Positions 28,956 to 37,621 of a stretch of 64,000 nucleotides of DNA are shown one piece after another (position 1 is the first letter of the stretch; each line of letters starts with the position of its first letter). Where the stretch lies: positions 3,534,001 through 3,598,000 of the forward strand of contig NZ_CP067396.1 of NCBI RefSeq assembly GCF_023617245.1, in the 5' to 3' direction. The position numbers and the translations under genes were made by a program. The DNA comes from Lysobacter enzymogenes (GTDB taxonomy: Bacteria; Pseudomonadota; Gammaproteobacteria; Xanthomonadales; Xanthomonadaceae). Below the pieces are notes generated by a model, which worked only from the letters and a program-made list of their open reading frames with translations, was not told the origin of the DNA and made no database searches.

Positions 28956-30060
28956 CGCCCTGCCCCGCCTGCGCCGGCACCCGCGGCGTCACCTCGCCGA
29001 CGTCGCCGCACTGGGCGCGGTGGCGCAGCGCCTGGTCCATCAGCACCAGCGCGACCATCGCCTCGCAGATCGGCGCGGCGCGGATGCCCACGCACGGGTC
29101 GTGGCGGCCGGTGGTGACCACTTCGATCTCGTTGCCGCGGATGTCCAGGCTGCGCCCCGGCAGGCGCAGGCTCGAAGTCGGCTTGAACGCGGCCGAACAG
29201 CGCAGGCGCTGGCCGGTGCTGATGCCGCCGAGAATGCCGCCGGCGTGGTTGCTGGCGAAGCCGTCGGGCAACAGTTCGTCGCGATGCTCGGTGCCCTTCG
29301 ACGCCACGCTGGCGAAGCCGTCGCCGATCTCCACGCCCTTGACCGCGTTGATGCTCATCAGCGCCGCGGTCAGCTCGCCGTCGAGCTTGCCGTAGATCGG
29401 CTCGCCCCAGCCCGGCGGCACGCCGTCGGCGATCACCTCCACGCGCGCGCCGACCGAGTCGCCGGACTTGCGCAGCGCGTCCATGTACCGCTCCAACTCG
29501 TCGAGCTGGGCCGCGTGCGGCCAGAAGAACGGATTGGTTTCGACCGCGTCGAGATCGAAGCCGGCCGGCACGATCGTGCCGATCTGCGACACATAGCCGC
29601 GTACGACCACGCCGAAGCGCTGCGCCAGCCACTTCTTGGCGATGACGCCGGCGGCCACGCGCATGGTGGTCTCGCGCGCCGAGGAGCGGCCGCCGCCGCG
29701 CGGATCGCGATGCCCGTACTTCTGCCAATAGCTGTAATCGGCGTGGCCGGGACGGAACTGCTCGGCGATGTTGCCGTAGTCCTTGCTGCGCGCGTCGGTG
29801 TTGCGGATCAGCAGGGCGATCGGAGTGCCGGTGGTTCGGCCCTGGTAGACGCCGCTGAGGATCTCGATCTCGTCGGCCTCGCGCCGCTGCGAGGTGTGGC
29901 GGCTGCGGCCGGTGGCGCGGCGTTCGAGATCGTGGCGGAACTCCTCCGGCGCCAGTTCCAGGCCCGGCGGGCAGCCGTCGACGACGCAGCCGATGGCCGG
30001 GCCGTGGCTTTCGCCGAAGGTGGTGACGGTGAGGAGGGTTCCGAAGCTGTTGCTGGCCAC
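28948..30060 (-). CDS. aroC: Chorismate synthase
   Basis: Last step of the shikimate pathway, making chorismate from EPSP with reduced FMN; 370 aa. Signatures: NSFGTLLTVTTFGESHGPAIG at the N-terminus, GRSSARETTMRVAAGVIAKK near residue 130, and RHDPCVGIRAAPICEAM towards the end. The GTG at 30060 is taken because the protein then starts VASNSFGT, as in the family; the open frame upstream reads repeat DNA. Overlaps the dehydrogenase gene. Confidence 0.95.
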   Translation of the reverse strand: MASNSFGTLLTVTTFGESHGPAIGCVVDGCPPGLELAPEEFRHDLERRATGRSRHTSQRREADEIEILSGVYQGRTTGTPIALLIRNTDARSKDYGNIAEQFRPGHADYSYWQKYGHRDPRGGGRSSARETTMRVAAGVIAKKWLAQRFGVVVRGYVSQIGTIVPAGFDLDAVETNPFFWPHAAQLDELERYMDALRKSGDSVGARVEVIADGVPPGWGEPIYGKLDGELTAALMSINAVKGVEIGDGFASVASKGTEHRDELLPDGFASNHAGGILGGISTGQRLRCSAAFKPTSSLRLPGRSLDIRGNEIEVVTTGRHDPCVGIRAAPICEAMVALVLMDQALRHRAQCGDVGEVTPRVPAQAGQGDV

Positions 30061-30168
30061 TGCGCGGGATCCTGGTGGGTGCCGGTGGTGCGTTGGCGAT
30101 GATCGCGGGGGTTGGTGTGTTGTGGATGAAGCGGATTCGTCGTCGATGCGGGGCGTGCTTGCTGGTTT

Positions 30169-30196
30169 GCGGTCGCGGCTTGCGCCGCTCCTACAA
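30169..30196. repeat. REP-like unit, single copy
   Basis: One unit of the GTAGGAGCGGCGC family in reverse orientation (GCGGTCGCGGCTTGCGCCGC...). Unlike most copies in the window it has no inverted partner nearby. Confidence 0.8.
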
Positions 30197-30324
30197 GGGC
30201 GGATCGATGGTAAGGCGCGGCCGTGACGGGCGGAAATGATCGATTCGCAAGCGTCGCCCCCGCCCTGCATGAGCGACGTACTTGGGTCGGGACTCGAATC
30301 GCTGCAACCCGCAACCGCGACGAA

Positions 30325-30398
30325 GCATCGGGTCCGAGGACGCTTGCGCGGGACTTGCCGCCAGGCCCGGCCCGCGCAAGCGTCCTCGGACCCGATGC
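30325..30398. repeat. Perfect 28-bp inverted repeat with 18-base loop
   Basis: Arms at 30325-30352 and 30371-30398 (GCATCGGGTCCGAGGACGCT..) are exact complements around an 18-base loop. The right arm runs straight into a tandem array that reuses its GATGCGTCC end. Confidence 0.88.
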
Positions 30399-30490
30399 GT
30401 CCAGCCCAGCTTGAGCAAAGGTTTCAGGCCCCGATGCGTCCAGCCCAGCCTGCGCAAAGGTTTCAGGACCCGAAGCGTCCAGCCCAGCTC
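30394..30490. repeat. 39-bp tandem repeat
   Basis: The block GATGCGTCCAGCCCAGC recurs at 30394, 30433 and (as GAAGCGTCC..) 30472, an exact 39-base period, with about 2.5 copies. It does not match any other repeat in the window. Confidence 0.8.
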
Positions 30491-30742
30491 CGCGCGCATA
30501 CCGACCCGGCCACCATAGCCGACCCGTCCGGTTTCCGCTGCAACGAAGGCAGGCGCGAGCCTGCGGCGATCTCCAGGGAGTCCGCAGGCGGATGCGATGA
30601 ACAAGCGCAAACGCCGCGGGGCGCTTACGAGTTACGGCCGGTCCGCGCCGGCGATGCTGTTCGGTCAGCGTCGCTTGCGGCACCGCGCGAGGCCCGAGCC
30701 CCGCGCCACCAGCCGCCGACGCGCGTGATCCTTACGACTCGA

Positions 30743-31672
30743 TCAGGCTCGCGCGTCGGCGAGCCGTTTGATCTCGTCGTGATGCTCGACCAGATCGTGG
30801 CGCTCGGCCACGAAGATGCCCATCTGGCCGACCTTGAACTCGACCCAGGCCAGCGGCAGCTGCGGCAGCAGCTCGCACAGCGCGCGCTCGGCTTCGCCGA
30901 CTTCGCAGATCAGCAGGCCGTGCTCGCTCAGGTGCTGCGGAGCGTCGCGCAGGATCTTCAGCGCCAGGTCTAGGCCATCAAAGCCGGCGCGCAGACCCAG
31001 CTCCGGCTCGAACGAGTACTCGCGCGGCAGCGCGTCGGTCTCGTCGTCGGTCACGTACGGCGGATTGGTGACGATCAGATCGAACACCTCGCCCTGCAGG
31101 CCCTGGAACAGGTCGGACTGGCGCAACTCGACGTTGTCGGCGAGCAGGCGCTGCTTGTTCTCGGCCGCCAGCGACAGCGCCTTGTCGTTGATGTCGGCGC
31201 CGATCACCTCCCACTCGGGGTGGTAATGGCCGGTGGCGATGGCGATGCAGCCCGAACCGGTGCACAGATCCAGGGCGCGGCGCACGTCGCGGCCGCCGAG
31301 CCAGGGCTCGAAACCGGCCTCGATCAGCTCGGCGATCGGCGAGCGCGGCACCAGCGCGCGCGCGTCGCTCTTGAAGCTCAGGCCGGCGAACCAGGCCTCA
31401 CCGGTCAGATAGGCGGCCGGGATGCGCTCGTCGATGCGGCGCTGGAACAGCGCCAGCACCGCGTCCTTCTCGTCCGTGGTGACCCGGCCCTGGCCGTAGA
31501 CCGGGCTCAGGTCGTGCGGCAGGTGCAGCGCGTGCAGGACCAACTGGGTGGCTTCGTCCAGGGCGTTGTCGTAGCTGTGGCCGAAACTCAGCCCGGCCGC
31601 GTTGAAGCGGCTGGCCCCGTAGCGGATCAGGTCGACGAGGGTCAGCTGTTCGAAGGAAACGGAAGCGGGCAC
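30743..31672 (-). CDS. prmB: Ribosomal protein L3 N5-glutamine methyltransferase PrmB
   Basis: SAM-dependent methyltransferase of the HemK/PrmB group, 309 aa. The SAM loop DLCTGSGCIAI is at residues 135-145 and the glutamine-binding NPPY at 203-206. The N-terminal helical domain (LDEATQLVLHALHLPHDL) resembles PrmB more than PrmC. The GTG at 31672 is chosen because the frame further upstream is made of repeat sequence. Divergent from the SCO1 gene. Confidence 0.9.
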   Translation of the reverse strand: MPASVSFEQLTLVDLIRYGASRFNAAGLSFGHSYDNALDEATQLVLHALHLPHDLSPVYGQGRVTTDEKDAVLALFQRRIDERIPAAYLTGEAWFAGLSFKSDARALVPRSPIAELIEAGFEPWLGGRDVRRALDLCTGSGCIAIATGHYHPEWEVIGADINDKALSLAAENKQRLLADNVELRQSDLFQGLQGEVFDLIVTNPPYVTDDETDALPREYSFEPELGLRAGFDGLDLALKILRDAPQHLSEHGLLICEVGEAERALCELLPQLPLAWVEFKVGQMGIFVAERHDLVEHHDEIKRLADARA

Positions 31673-31716
31673 GGCGGGTCCAGGGCGTAACAAGGGGCGC
31701 AGTATAGCTTTTGTTC

Positions 31717-31840
31717 GGGACCGGGGACCGGGGACCCGGAGCGGGCGTCGGCGCAAAGGCGCACGTTGATGGAACCGATGCCGAAGAAGTCGACGCTGGC
31801 TCCTGGTCCCCGGTCCCCGGTCCCCGGTCCCCGGTCCCGG
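31717..31840. repeat. GGGGACC heptamer repeats in inverted arrangement
   Basis: The left arm (about 31717-31739) has about three GGGGACC heptamers; the right arm (about 31805-31840) has about five GGTCCCC heptamers. They flank a 65-base centre in the divergent prmB/SCO1 promoter region and end 32 bases before the SCO1 ATG. Confidence 0.8.
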
Positions 31841-31872
31841 TATCATGGCCGGGCATTCACGCTGGAACCGCC

Positions 31873-32517
31873 ATGTTCAACCGCACTACCGCCATCGTCC
31901 TGGTGGCCGCGCTGGCCGCCGCGCTGGGCCTGTGGGCCTCGCAGAAATACTTCGGCAGCGCCAAGCGCTCGCACCTGCCGCAGACCCAGGCGGTGCGCCT
32001 GTTCGACCCGCCGCGCACCCTGCCCGCGTTCTCGCTGCGCCAGTCCGACGGCACCCCGCTGATCCCGGGCGAGCTCAAGGGCCACTGGACCCTGGTCTTC
32101 CTCGGCTTCACCCACTGCCCGGACGTGTGCCCGACCACCCTGGCGCAGATGTCGGTGGCGCAGAAGGCCTGGGAAGCGATCCCCGAATCGACCCGCCCGC
32201 GGGTGCTGTTCGTCTCGGTCGATCCCGAGCGCGACAGTCCCGACAAGATCGGCGAGTACGCCCACGGCTTCCACAAGGACACCCTGGCCGCGACCGCCGA
32301 CGTGCCGGCGCTGGAGAACTTCGCCAAGTCGCTGAGCATGGTGTTCGCCAAGGTCCCGGCCCCGCCCGGCGCGCCGGCCAACCAGTATTCGATGGACCAC
32401 AGCGCCAGCATGGCCGTGCTCGACCCGCAGGGGCGCATGGCCGGGCTGGTGCGGCCGCCGTTCGATCCCAACGCGATCGCGCGCGACATGGCCGCGCTGA
32501 CGGAGGCCTCGCCGTGA
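31873..32517 (+). CDS. SCO1/SenC-family copper chaperone-like protein
   Basis: Thioredoxin-fold protein of the SCO family, 214 aa, anchored by an N-terminal membrane helix (about 6-21). The copper/thiol motif is CPDVC (Cys82, Cys86) and the third ligand His176 lies in YSMDHSAS, so all three metal ligands are kept. The family delivers copper to the Cu-A centre of cytochrome oxidase or acts as a thiol reductase. No oxidase genes are next to it. The stop overlaps the psd GTG. Confidence 0.9.
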   Translation: MFNRTTAIVLVAALAAALGLWASQKYFGSAKRSHLPQTQAVRLFDPPRTLPAFSLRQSDGTPLIPGELKGHWTLVFLGFTHCPDVCPTTLAQMSVAQKAWEAIPESTRPRVLFVSVDPERDSPDKIGEYAHGFHKDTLAATADVPALENFAKSLSMVFAKVPAPPGAPANQYSMDHSASMAVLDPQGRMAGLVRPPFDPNAIARDMAALTEASP

Positions 32518-33362
32518 GCCTCGTCACCACCCTGACCTATGCGCTGCCGCACCGCTTCCTGTCGGGCCTGGCGCGGACCCTGGCCTACTCGCCCGACCCG
32601 CGGGTGAGCCGCTGGCTGATCGACACGGTGACCGAGAAGTTCGGCGTCGACCTCAGCGAGGCGGCCAATCCCGATCCGCGCGCCTATCCGACCTTCAACG
32701 CCTTCTTCACCCGCGCGCTCAAGCCGGGCGCGCGCCGCGCGCAAGGCGACGCGCGCACCCTGCTGATGCCGGCCGACGGCCGCATCAGCCAGTGCGGGCC
32801 GATCCGCGCCGGCGAGATCTTCCAGGCCAAGGGCCGCTCGTTCACCGCGTTGGAACTGCTCGGCGGCGACGAAGCCGCGGCCGCGCCGTTCCGCGACGGC
32901 GACTACGCCACCGTGTACCTGTCGCCGCGCGACTACCACCGCGTGCACATGCCCTGGACCGGCACCCTGCGCGAGACCGTGCACGTGCCCGGCCGGCTTT
33001 TCAGCGTCGGCCCCGACGCGGTGCGCAACGTGCCGCGGCTGTTCGCGCGCAACGAGCGCCTGGTCTGCCATTTCGATGCCGACTTCGGGCCGATGGCGCT
33101 GGTGATGGTCGGCGCGCTGCTGGTGTCGGGCGTGGAAACGGTGTGGAGCGGGATCGAGATTCCCGCCTACGGCGACCGCGTCACCACCAAGGACTACCGC
33201 GGCAAGGGCATCGTCCTCAAGCGCTTCGAGGAAATGGCCCGGTTCAATTACGGCTCGACCGTGATCGTGCTGCTGCCGCCCGGCGTAGCGACGCTGGACG
33301 CCGCGCTGCAGGCCGAGACCGCCGTGCGCCTGGGCCAGCCGCTGGCCCGTCGTACCCGCTGA
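32514..33362 (+). CDS. psd: Phosphatidylserine decarboxylase proenzyme
   Basis: Makes phosphatidylethanolamine in the inner membrane, 282 aa. The proenzyme cleaves itself to form a pyruvoyl group; the cleavage site Gly-Ser248-Thr lies in FNYGSTVIVLLPP (the family norm is LGST). The catalytic His is in YHRVHMP. GTG start 32514 overlaps the SCO1 stop (GTGA), which implies coupling. Confidence 0.94.
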   Translation: MSLVTTLTYALPHRFLSGLARTLAYSPDPRVSRWLIDTVTEKFGVDLSEAANPDPRAYPTFNAFFTRALKPGARRAQGDARTLLMPADGRISQCGPIRAGEIFQAKGRSFTALELLGGDEAAAAPFRDGDYATVYLSPRDYHRVHMPWTGTLRETVHVPGRLFSVGPDAVRNVPRLFARNERLVCHFDADFGPMALVMVGALLVSGVETVWSGIEIPAYGDRVTTKDYRGKGIVLKRFEEMARFNYGSTVIVLLPPGVATLDAALQAETAVRLGQPLARRTR

Positions 33363-33369
33363 AAGCCCC

Positions 33370-33454
33370 TGTAGGAGCGGCGCAAGCCGCGACCGCGATA
33401 GCGCAGATACGACGCAAGCGTGGTTTCGCGGTCGCGGCTTGCGCCGCTCCTACA
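33370..33454. repeat. REP-like inverted pair, copy 2
   Basis: Two 28-bp units at 33370-33397 and 33427-33454 are exact inverted copies (TGTAGGAGCGGCGCAAGCCG..) around a 29-base centre, forming a long hairpin 7 bases after the psd stop and before the lipoprotein gene. Confidence 0.9.
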
Positions 33455-33487
33455 GCTAGACCATCAAGCCCCACGGAGGGGATACGC

Positions 33488-34513
33488 ATGACCCGCACCG
33501 GACGCTGCTTCGCTGTTGCCGCACTCGCCCTCCTCGTGGCCGCCTGCGGCGCCAAGACCGAAGCCGAACAACTCGCCGGCCTGCGCGACGGCCTCGCCTA
33601 CACCCAGTACCGCCGCGTCTCCGAGAGCGGCCTGCCGGCGGCGCTGCAGGCCTATCGTTTCGGCGCGCAGTTCAGCGACAAGGCCGGCGTGGCGCCGTCC
33701 GAACTGCCGCAGTTCGGCCCCGCCGACCTGTGCATCGCCCACCTGCTGCTGGCCTATGCCGCGCTCGGCGCCGACAAGACCACGATCGCGGTGGCCGAAA
33801 CCGACATCGTCGAAGCGCAGGACTGCGCCGCCTTCGACGACCTCGCCGCGGCCTCGCTGCGCTCGGTCGCGTTCCAGCGGCTGGAATGGCCGCAACTGGC
33901 GCAGGCCGAGAGCGAACGGGTCTGGGCCGCGCAGAACCAGACCGACGGCGAATTCAGCAAGGGCCCGGCCGGGCAGATGATGGCCCTGCACCTGGGCCTG
34001 GGCTACCTGGCGGTCAGCGAGAAGCGCTGGGACCGCGTCCAGATCCACGCCGACGCGCTCGGCCAGATGCTGCGCGCGCCGTGGCTGGGCAAGATCGCCG
34101 GCGCCGGCGTGGCGGTGCAGGAAGGCCGCACCCGCGACGCGCTGATCGCGCTCAAGCGCCTGAGCGAGGACCCGAGCGTGCCCGGCGGCGTGCGCAAGGA
34201 ACTGGCCGGATTCATCGCCCAGGCCGAAGCCAAGGGCGGCGACGTCGACTCCTTCGCCTTCATGCCGCGGCTGGTGACCACCCTGGCCTGGGACGCGGTC
34301 AAGGCGCACGGCCCCGAGGCGATGCGCGCGGCCACCCGCCTCGCCGACGAACAGGCGCTCAAGCCGATGGGCGAATCGCTGCAAAAAGGCGTCGGCCAGG
34401 CCGGCGAGGCCGCCGGCGGCTGGTGGCGCAAGGCGCGCGAGGCGCTGTCGTCGCCCGAGCCGGCCGCTCCGGCGGAGAAGACCGGCGAAACGCCGGCCGG
34501 ACCCGCCGCCTGA
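33488..34513 (+). CDS. Predicted outer-membrane or periplasmic lipoprotein, unknown function
   Basis: 341 aa. Signal peptide with lipobox VAAC (Cys20). The mature part is mainly amphipathic helix, with repeated Ala-rich helical pairs (LCIAHLLLAYAALGADK, MMALHLGLGYLAVSEKRWDR) that look TPR-like, followed by a Pro/Glu-rich tail (SSPEPAAPAEKTGETPAG). No catalytic motif is recognised. Separated from psd by a REP-like hairpin. A Shine-Dalgarno-like GGAGG lies about 8 bases before the ATG. Confidence 0.75.
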   Translation: MTRTGRCFAVAALALLVAACGAKTEAEQLAGLRDGLAYTQYRRVSESGLPAALQAYRFGAQFSDKAGVAPSELPQFGPADLCIAHLLLAYAALGADKTTIAVAETDIVEAQDCAAFDDLAAASLRSVAFQRLEWPQLAQAESERVWAAQNQTDGEFSKGPAGQMMALHLGLGYLAVSEKRWDRVQIHADALGQMLRAPWLGKIAGAGVAVQEGRTRDALIALKRLSEDPSVPGGVRKELAGFIAQAEAKGGDVDSFAFMPRLVTTLAWDAVKAHGPEAMRAATRLADEQALKPMGESLQKGVGQAGEAAGGWWRKAREALSSPEPAAPAEKTGETPAGPAA

Positions 34514-34640
34514 AAGCTCTGCCGTCTGAAAGGCCGGCCGCCTGAAGGCGCCGCCGGCCGTCCCGGCGTAAGCAACCGACGAGGTCGGACCGGACCCGCC
34601 GCCGAAGACGGCGCGGGCCGGGTCCGTCGGCCGCGCGCGC

Positions 34641-35303
34641 TCAGGCCGCGGCCGCGCGCGCGCCCGCCGGCAGATCCTCGCGCAACACCGGCAGGCCCTG
34701 CGCCAGCGCCTTGAACATCGCGCCCTCGTCGGCTTCGCCGTCCTCGTCGAGGAACTCCGGCCGCACCAGGCGCGGCAGGTCCTCGGGTTCGAAGTCCACG
34801 TCCATATCGACATCCAGCGGCGCGGCGATCAGCACCGCCTCGACCGCCGGCCCGAACGACATGCGGAAATAGCTGGTCGCCAACACCAGCGCCGCGCGGG
34901 TGCGGCCGCCGACGTTGAGCACGCCGCCGTCGTCGCCGTAGCGGCCGGCGACCGCGCCTTCGACGATCAGTTGGCCCAGGACGGTCACGTTCGGGCAGCC
35001 CTGCAGCACCACGTTGCGCGCCTTGAGGTCGCCGGTGACCAGCAGGTAGCAGCCGCCGCCGAAATCGTTCCAGAGCAATTGCCCGTCGATCTCCAGGTCG
35101 CCGTCGACGATCACGTTGTAGGGATTCCAGTCCACGCCCGGCTCGCTGCGCCAGTCGCCGGCGAGCTTGAGGCCGCCGCGATAGACGCGCTGCTCCTGCT
35201 CGCCGGCGAACTCGCGGTAGGGGTATTCGATGCCGCCGGAGACCTTGAATTCGGTTTCGACGGCGGCGGCGGTGAGCACTTCGTAGGCGGGGGTGTCGGT
35301 CAT
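34641..35303 (-). CDS. Beta-helix (bactofilin-like) protein of unknown function
   Basis: 220 aa. The central part is a run of short hydrophobic turns (VIVDGDLEIDGQLLWNDFGG, YLLVTGDLKARNVVLQGCPN, VTVLGQLIVEGAVAG) that suggests a right-handed beta-helix like polymer-forming (bactofilin) proteins. The C-terminal third is acidic and Ala-rich. No signal peptide, so probably cytoplasmic. The ATG at 35303 is taken as the first that precedes the conserved-looking region. Convergent with the lipoprotein gene. Confidence 0.6.
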   Translation of the reverse strand: MTDTPAYEVLTAAAVETEFKVSGGIEYPYREFAGEQEQRVYRGGLKLAGDWRSEPGVDWNPYNVIVDGDLEIDGQLLWNDFGGGCYLLVTGDLKARNVVLQGCPNVTVLGQLIVEGAVAGRYGDDGGVLNVGGRTRAALVLATSYFRMSFGPAVEAVLIAAPLDVDMDVDFEPEDLPRLVRPEFLDEDGEADEGAMFKALAQGLPVLREDLPAGARAAAA

Positions 35304-35716
35304 CCGTGAGGTCCTTGGGACGCGATGGAAAAAACAGGGCGCGCAGCCGCGGCGCTGGCGCGGCCTGCAGTGCGGGTGCGAAAAAAGGAGAGGTGCGATA
35401 GGCGGCTTGCGACGATCCTTGTCGGGGCGCACATCCTGTGCGGAAGCGGGCGGCAAGTATGCCAGCCGCGAAGCGTGCTCGGCGCGGGTCGCGTCGAGCA
35501 CGCTTCGCGCAGATTCGATTCGTCACTCGCGCCGAGCGAGCGCTCCGCGCAGGCTACCTATCGTCATTCCCGCGAAGGCGGGAATCCAGAGACTTCAGCG
35601 TCATGTCGCGGCGAGGCCCTGGATTCCCGCATTCGCGGGAATGACGGTAGGTTAGGTTGCGCCGCCTGTCGCTGGTCGCTGCCGTACTGACGCTTTGCGC
35701 CAGCGCGCGCTCGCGA
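35304..35716. other. 413-base gene-free region with two inverted repeats
   Basis: Contains a 15-bp inverted repeat (35467-35481 and 35495-35509, CGCGAAGCGTGCTCG) and a longer one at 35555-35653. No gene is supported in any frame. It lies upstream of the beta-helix protein gene and downstream of the YhhN-family gene. Confidence 0.6.
35555..35653. repeat. CATTCCCGCGAA inverted repeat pair
   Basis: 34-base arms at about 35555-35588 and 35620-35653 match at all but two positions, and each arm itself is a small palindrome (TTCCCGCGAAGGCGGGAA). Diverged single units occur at 39871-39897 and 40100-40128. Confidence 0.8.
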
Positions 35717-36391
35717 TCAGCTCCGCGCCAGCGTCGCCGAACGCCCGATCCACCACTGCGCGGCCCAGTAGCTCGCCAGCACCAGCGCCTGCGCCGCGGC
35801 GAACGGCGCGGCGAAGCGGTCGATGGCGAGGGTCGCATCCGAGAACACGAAACAGGCGCCGCCGATCGCCGCCGCGACGCCGGCCGCGTCCGCGCGCCGT
35901 CGCCACACCGCCGCGGCCTGCGCGGCCATCGCCGCAAGCACCGCGACGTAGACCACCACGGGAATGCGCAACGCGCCCGGCAAGTCCGGCCACAGCACCG
36001 CCAGCACCGCGCCGGCCAGGATCGCGTAGGCCAGGAACGGCCACGCCGCCGCGAACGGCCGCGCGCGCTTGCACAGGCCGACCAGATAGGCCACATGCGC
36101 GCACAGGAACGAGGCCAGGCCGAACACGAACCAGTCGCCGGGCAGCATCAGGAAGACGTCGCCGGCGGTGGACAGCAACAGGCCGGCGAAGATCGCGCGG
36201 CGGTAGCGCGTGTCGGCCGCGGCGCCCAGGCGCCAGACCATCGCAGCGATCAGCAAAGTGGTCGCGGGCTTGAACGCGTAGTGCAACCAGATCGCCGCGC
36301 CGCCGGCATAGGCGCCGACGATGGCCAGCGCAGCCGATACCGCCACGGCCGCGCCCCAGCCGCGCGCCTGCTCGATTCCGCGTTCGCTCAT
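35717..36391 (-). CDS. YhhN-family integral membrane protein (lysoplasmalogenase-like)
   Basis: 224 aa with about eight hydrophobic helices. The block GLLLSTAGDVFLML near residues 70-83 and GGACFVFSDATLAIDRF near 180-196 carry the two conserved Asp residues of the YhhN/TMEM86 family. Some members hydrolyse lysoplasmalogen, but that substrate is unlikely here; a lipid-related role is inferred only. ATG 36391 overlaps the stop of the M50 protease gene (ATGA). Confidence 0.82.
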   Translation of the reverse strand: MSERGIEQARGWGAAVAVSAALAIVGAYAGGAAIWLHYAFKPATTLLIAAMVWRLGAAADTRYRRAIFAGLLLSTAGDVFLMLPGDWFVFGLASFLCAHVAYLVGLCKRARPFAAAWPFLAYAILAGAVLAVLWPDLPGALRIPVVVYVAVLAAMAAQAAAVWRRRADAAGVAAAIGGACFVFSDATLAIDRFAAPFAAAQALVLASYWAAQWWIGRSATLARS

Positions 36392-37608
36392 GCGGCCTGG
36401 CTCCCTGTCCTTGGCGGCGTATCGATCAAGGCCGCGACGCGCTCGCGCAACCCCGCTTCGTACGCGGCCAGGCCCGGGGTCGGGTCGTTCTCGGCATAAC
36501 GCCGCGAGCGCTCCAGCCAGTGACGCGCGCGAGCGGCATCGCCGCGCAGGGCGGCGGCCAAGGCGCGCACGCGCGGAGCCAGGTGCGGCAGCGGCCACAG
36601 CCAGCGCGCGCGCGGGTTGAGCAATTCCAGTTCGGCCGCGGCCGCCCCGCCGCGATGCCACAGGGCGCGGTGGAACGCCCAATGCAGTTCGCACAAGGCC
36701 AGCAGGTCGGCCAGCGACTCGCGCAGCGGTTGCGGGCACGCCTCCACCCGCTCGCGCAAGCGCTGGCGCAGCGCGCCCGCGGCGGCTTCGTCGTTGCGGT
36801 CCAGGGCGATGGCGAATGCCAGCCAATCCAGCAGCAACGGCATCGGCTCGTCCTCGGCGGCCATGCGCCGCAACAGTTCCGGCGGCAAGTCGTTCGGGTC
36901 CAGCCCCATCGACAGATGCCCGAAAAACCGCTTGACGCTGGCGCCGGGCAAATCTTCGTAGCGGTTGCGGCGCAGCCGCCACAAGGTCAGGCCGTCGCTG
37001 GGCGAATGTCCGCCGACCGGATATGGCAACAGGTTCAGCGCGCCGACGAGGCCGTGCATCGTCGCCAGCAACAGCGCGACCGTCCGGCCGAAAGCGTCCT
37101 GCCACAGCAGCGCGACCGCTGCGCAGACGGCTGCGACGGCCAGGTTGGCGGCGCAGCCGCCCCACGCCAAGGCGATCGCGTCGCCGCGCAAATCGCGGCG
37201 CGGGTCGGGATAGGCCAGCACCCAACCGCCGTAATCGCGTTGCTGCCCGCGCCGCGAGCGCAGGCGTACGCGCAACCCGCGCCGGCGCGGTTGCAACTCC
37301 AACGGGCCGATGCCGACATTGGCCACCGCCATCGCGCAGCGGCGCGCGGCGATCCAGTGCCCGCTTTCATGCACCAGTATCGCGCTCAGATAGGCCGGCA
37401 CCAGCACCAATACGATCGCCGCCGCCATGCCATGGCTCAGCTGCGACGCCACCATCAGCAAGATCAGTACCAGCAGCACCCAGCCCAGCGTTTGCCAGGC
37501 CAGGGCGACGCGCCCCCAATTGCGCTGCGCGCGCGGCGACAGGTCGCGCATCGCCGGCGCCGCAGCGTCCGCCGGCGGCGCCTCGTCGTGGGGCTGCGCT
37601 GCGTCCAT
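36388..37608 (-). CDS. M50 (site-2 protease-like) membrane metallopeptidase
   Basis: 406 aa. Zinc motif HESGH (His80, Glu81, His84) lies at the end of the second membrane helix. The third ligand Asp205 is in the extended motif NLLPYPVGGHSPSDG (192-206), so the catalytic set is complete. Residues about 215-400 form an extra helical cytoplasmic domain with Arg/Ala-rich TPR-like pairs. No PDZ domain is seen, unlike RseP. Gene order YhhN / M50 / MltD-like suggests an envelope function; substrate unknown. Confidence 0.78.
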   Translation of the reverse strand: MDAAQPHDEAPPADAAAPAMRDLSPRAQRNWGRVALAWQTLGWVLLVLILLMVASQLSHGMAAAIVLVLVPAYLSAILVHESGHWIAARRCAMAVANVGIGPLELQPRRRGLRVRLRSRRGQQRDYGGWVLAYPDPRRDLRGDAIALAWGGCAANLAVAAVCAAVALLWQDAFGRTVALLLATMHGLVGALNLLPYPVGGHSPSDGLTLWRLRRNRYEDLPGASVKRFFGHLSMGLDPNDLPPELLRRMAAEDEPMPLLLDWLAFAIALDRNDEAAAGALRQRLRERVEACPQPLRESLADLLALCELHWAFHRALWHRGGAAAAELELLNPRARWLWPLPHLAPRVRALAAALRGDAARARHWLERSRRYAENDPTPGLAAYEAGLRERVAALIDTPPRTGSQAA

Positions 37609-37621
37609 GCCCTCGCTGCGC

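Larger units (their letters stand above)
30061..30742. other. 682-base gene-free region with repeats between aroC and prmB
   Basis: No gene is convincing here. The stretch holds a single REP-like unit (30169-30196), a perfect 28-bp inverted repeat (30325-30398) and a 39-bp tandem repeat (about 30394-30490). It lies upstream of aroC and downstream of prmB, so an aroC promoter should be near 30061-30160. Confidence 0.7.

Noticed and set aside
30325..30490. Tandem array considered as a CRISPR
   Set aside because: The period is 39 bases with no unique spacers between repeats and there are no cas genes.
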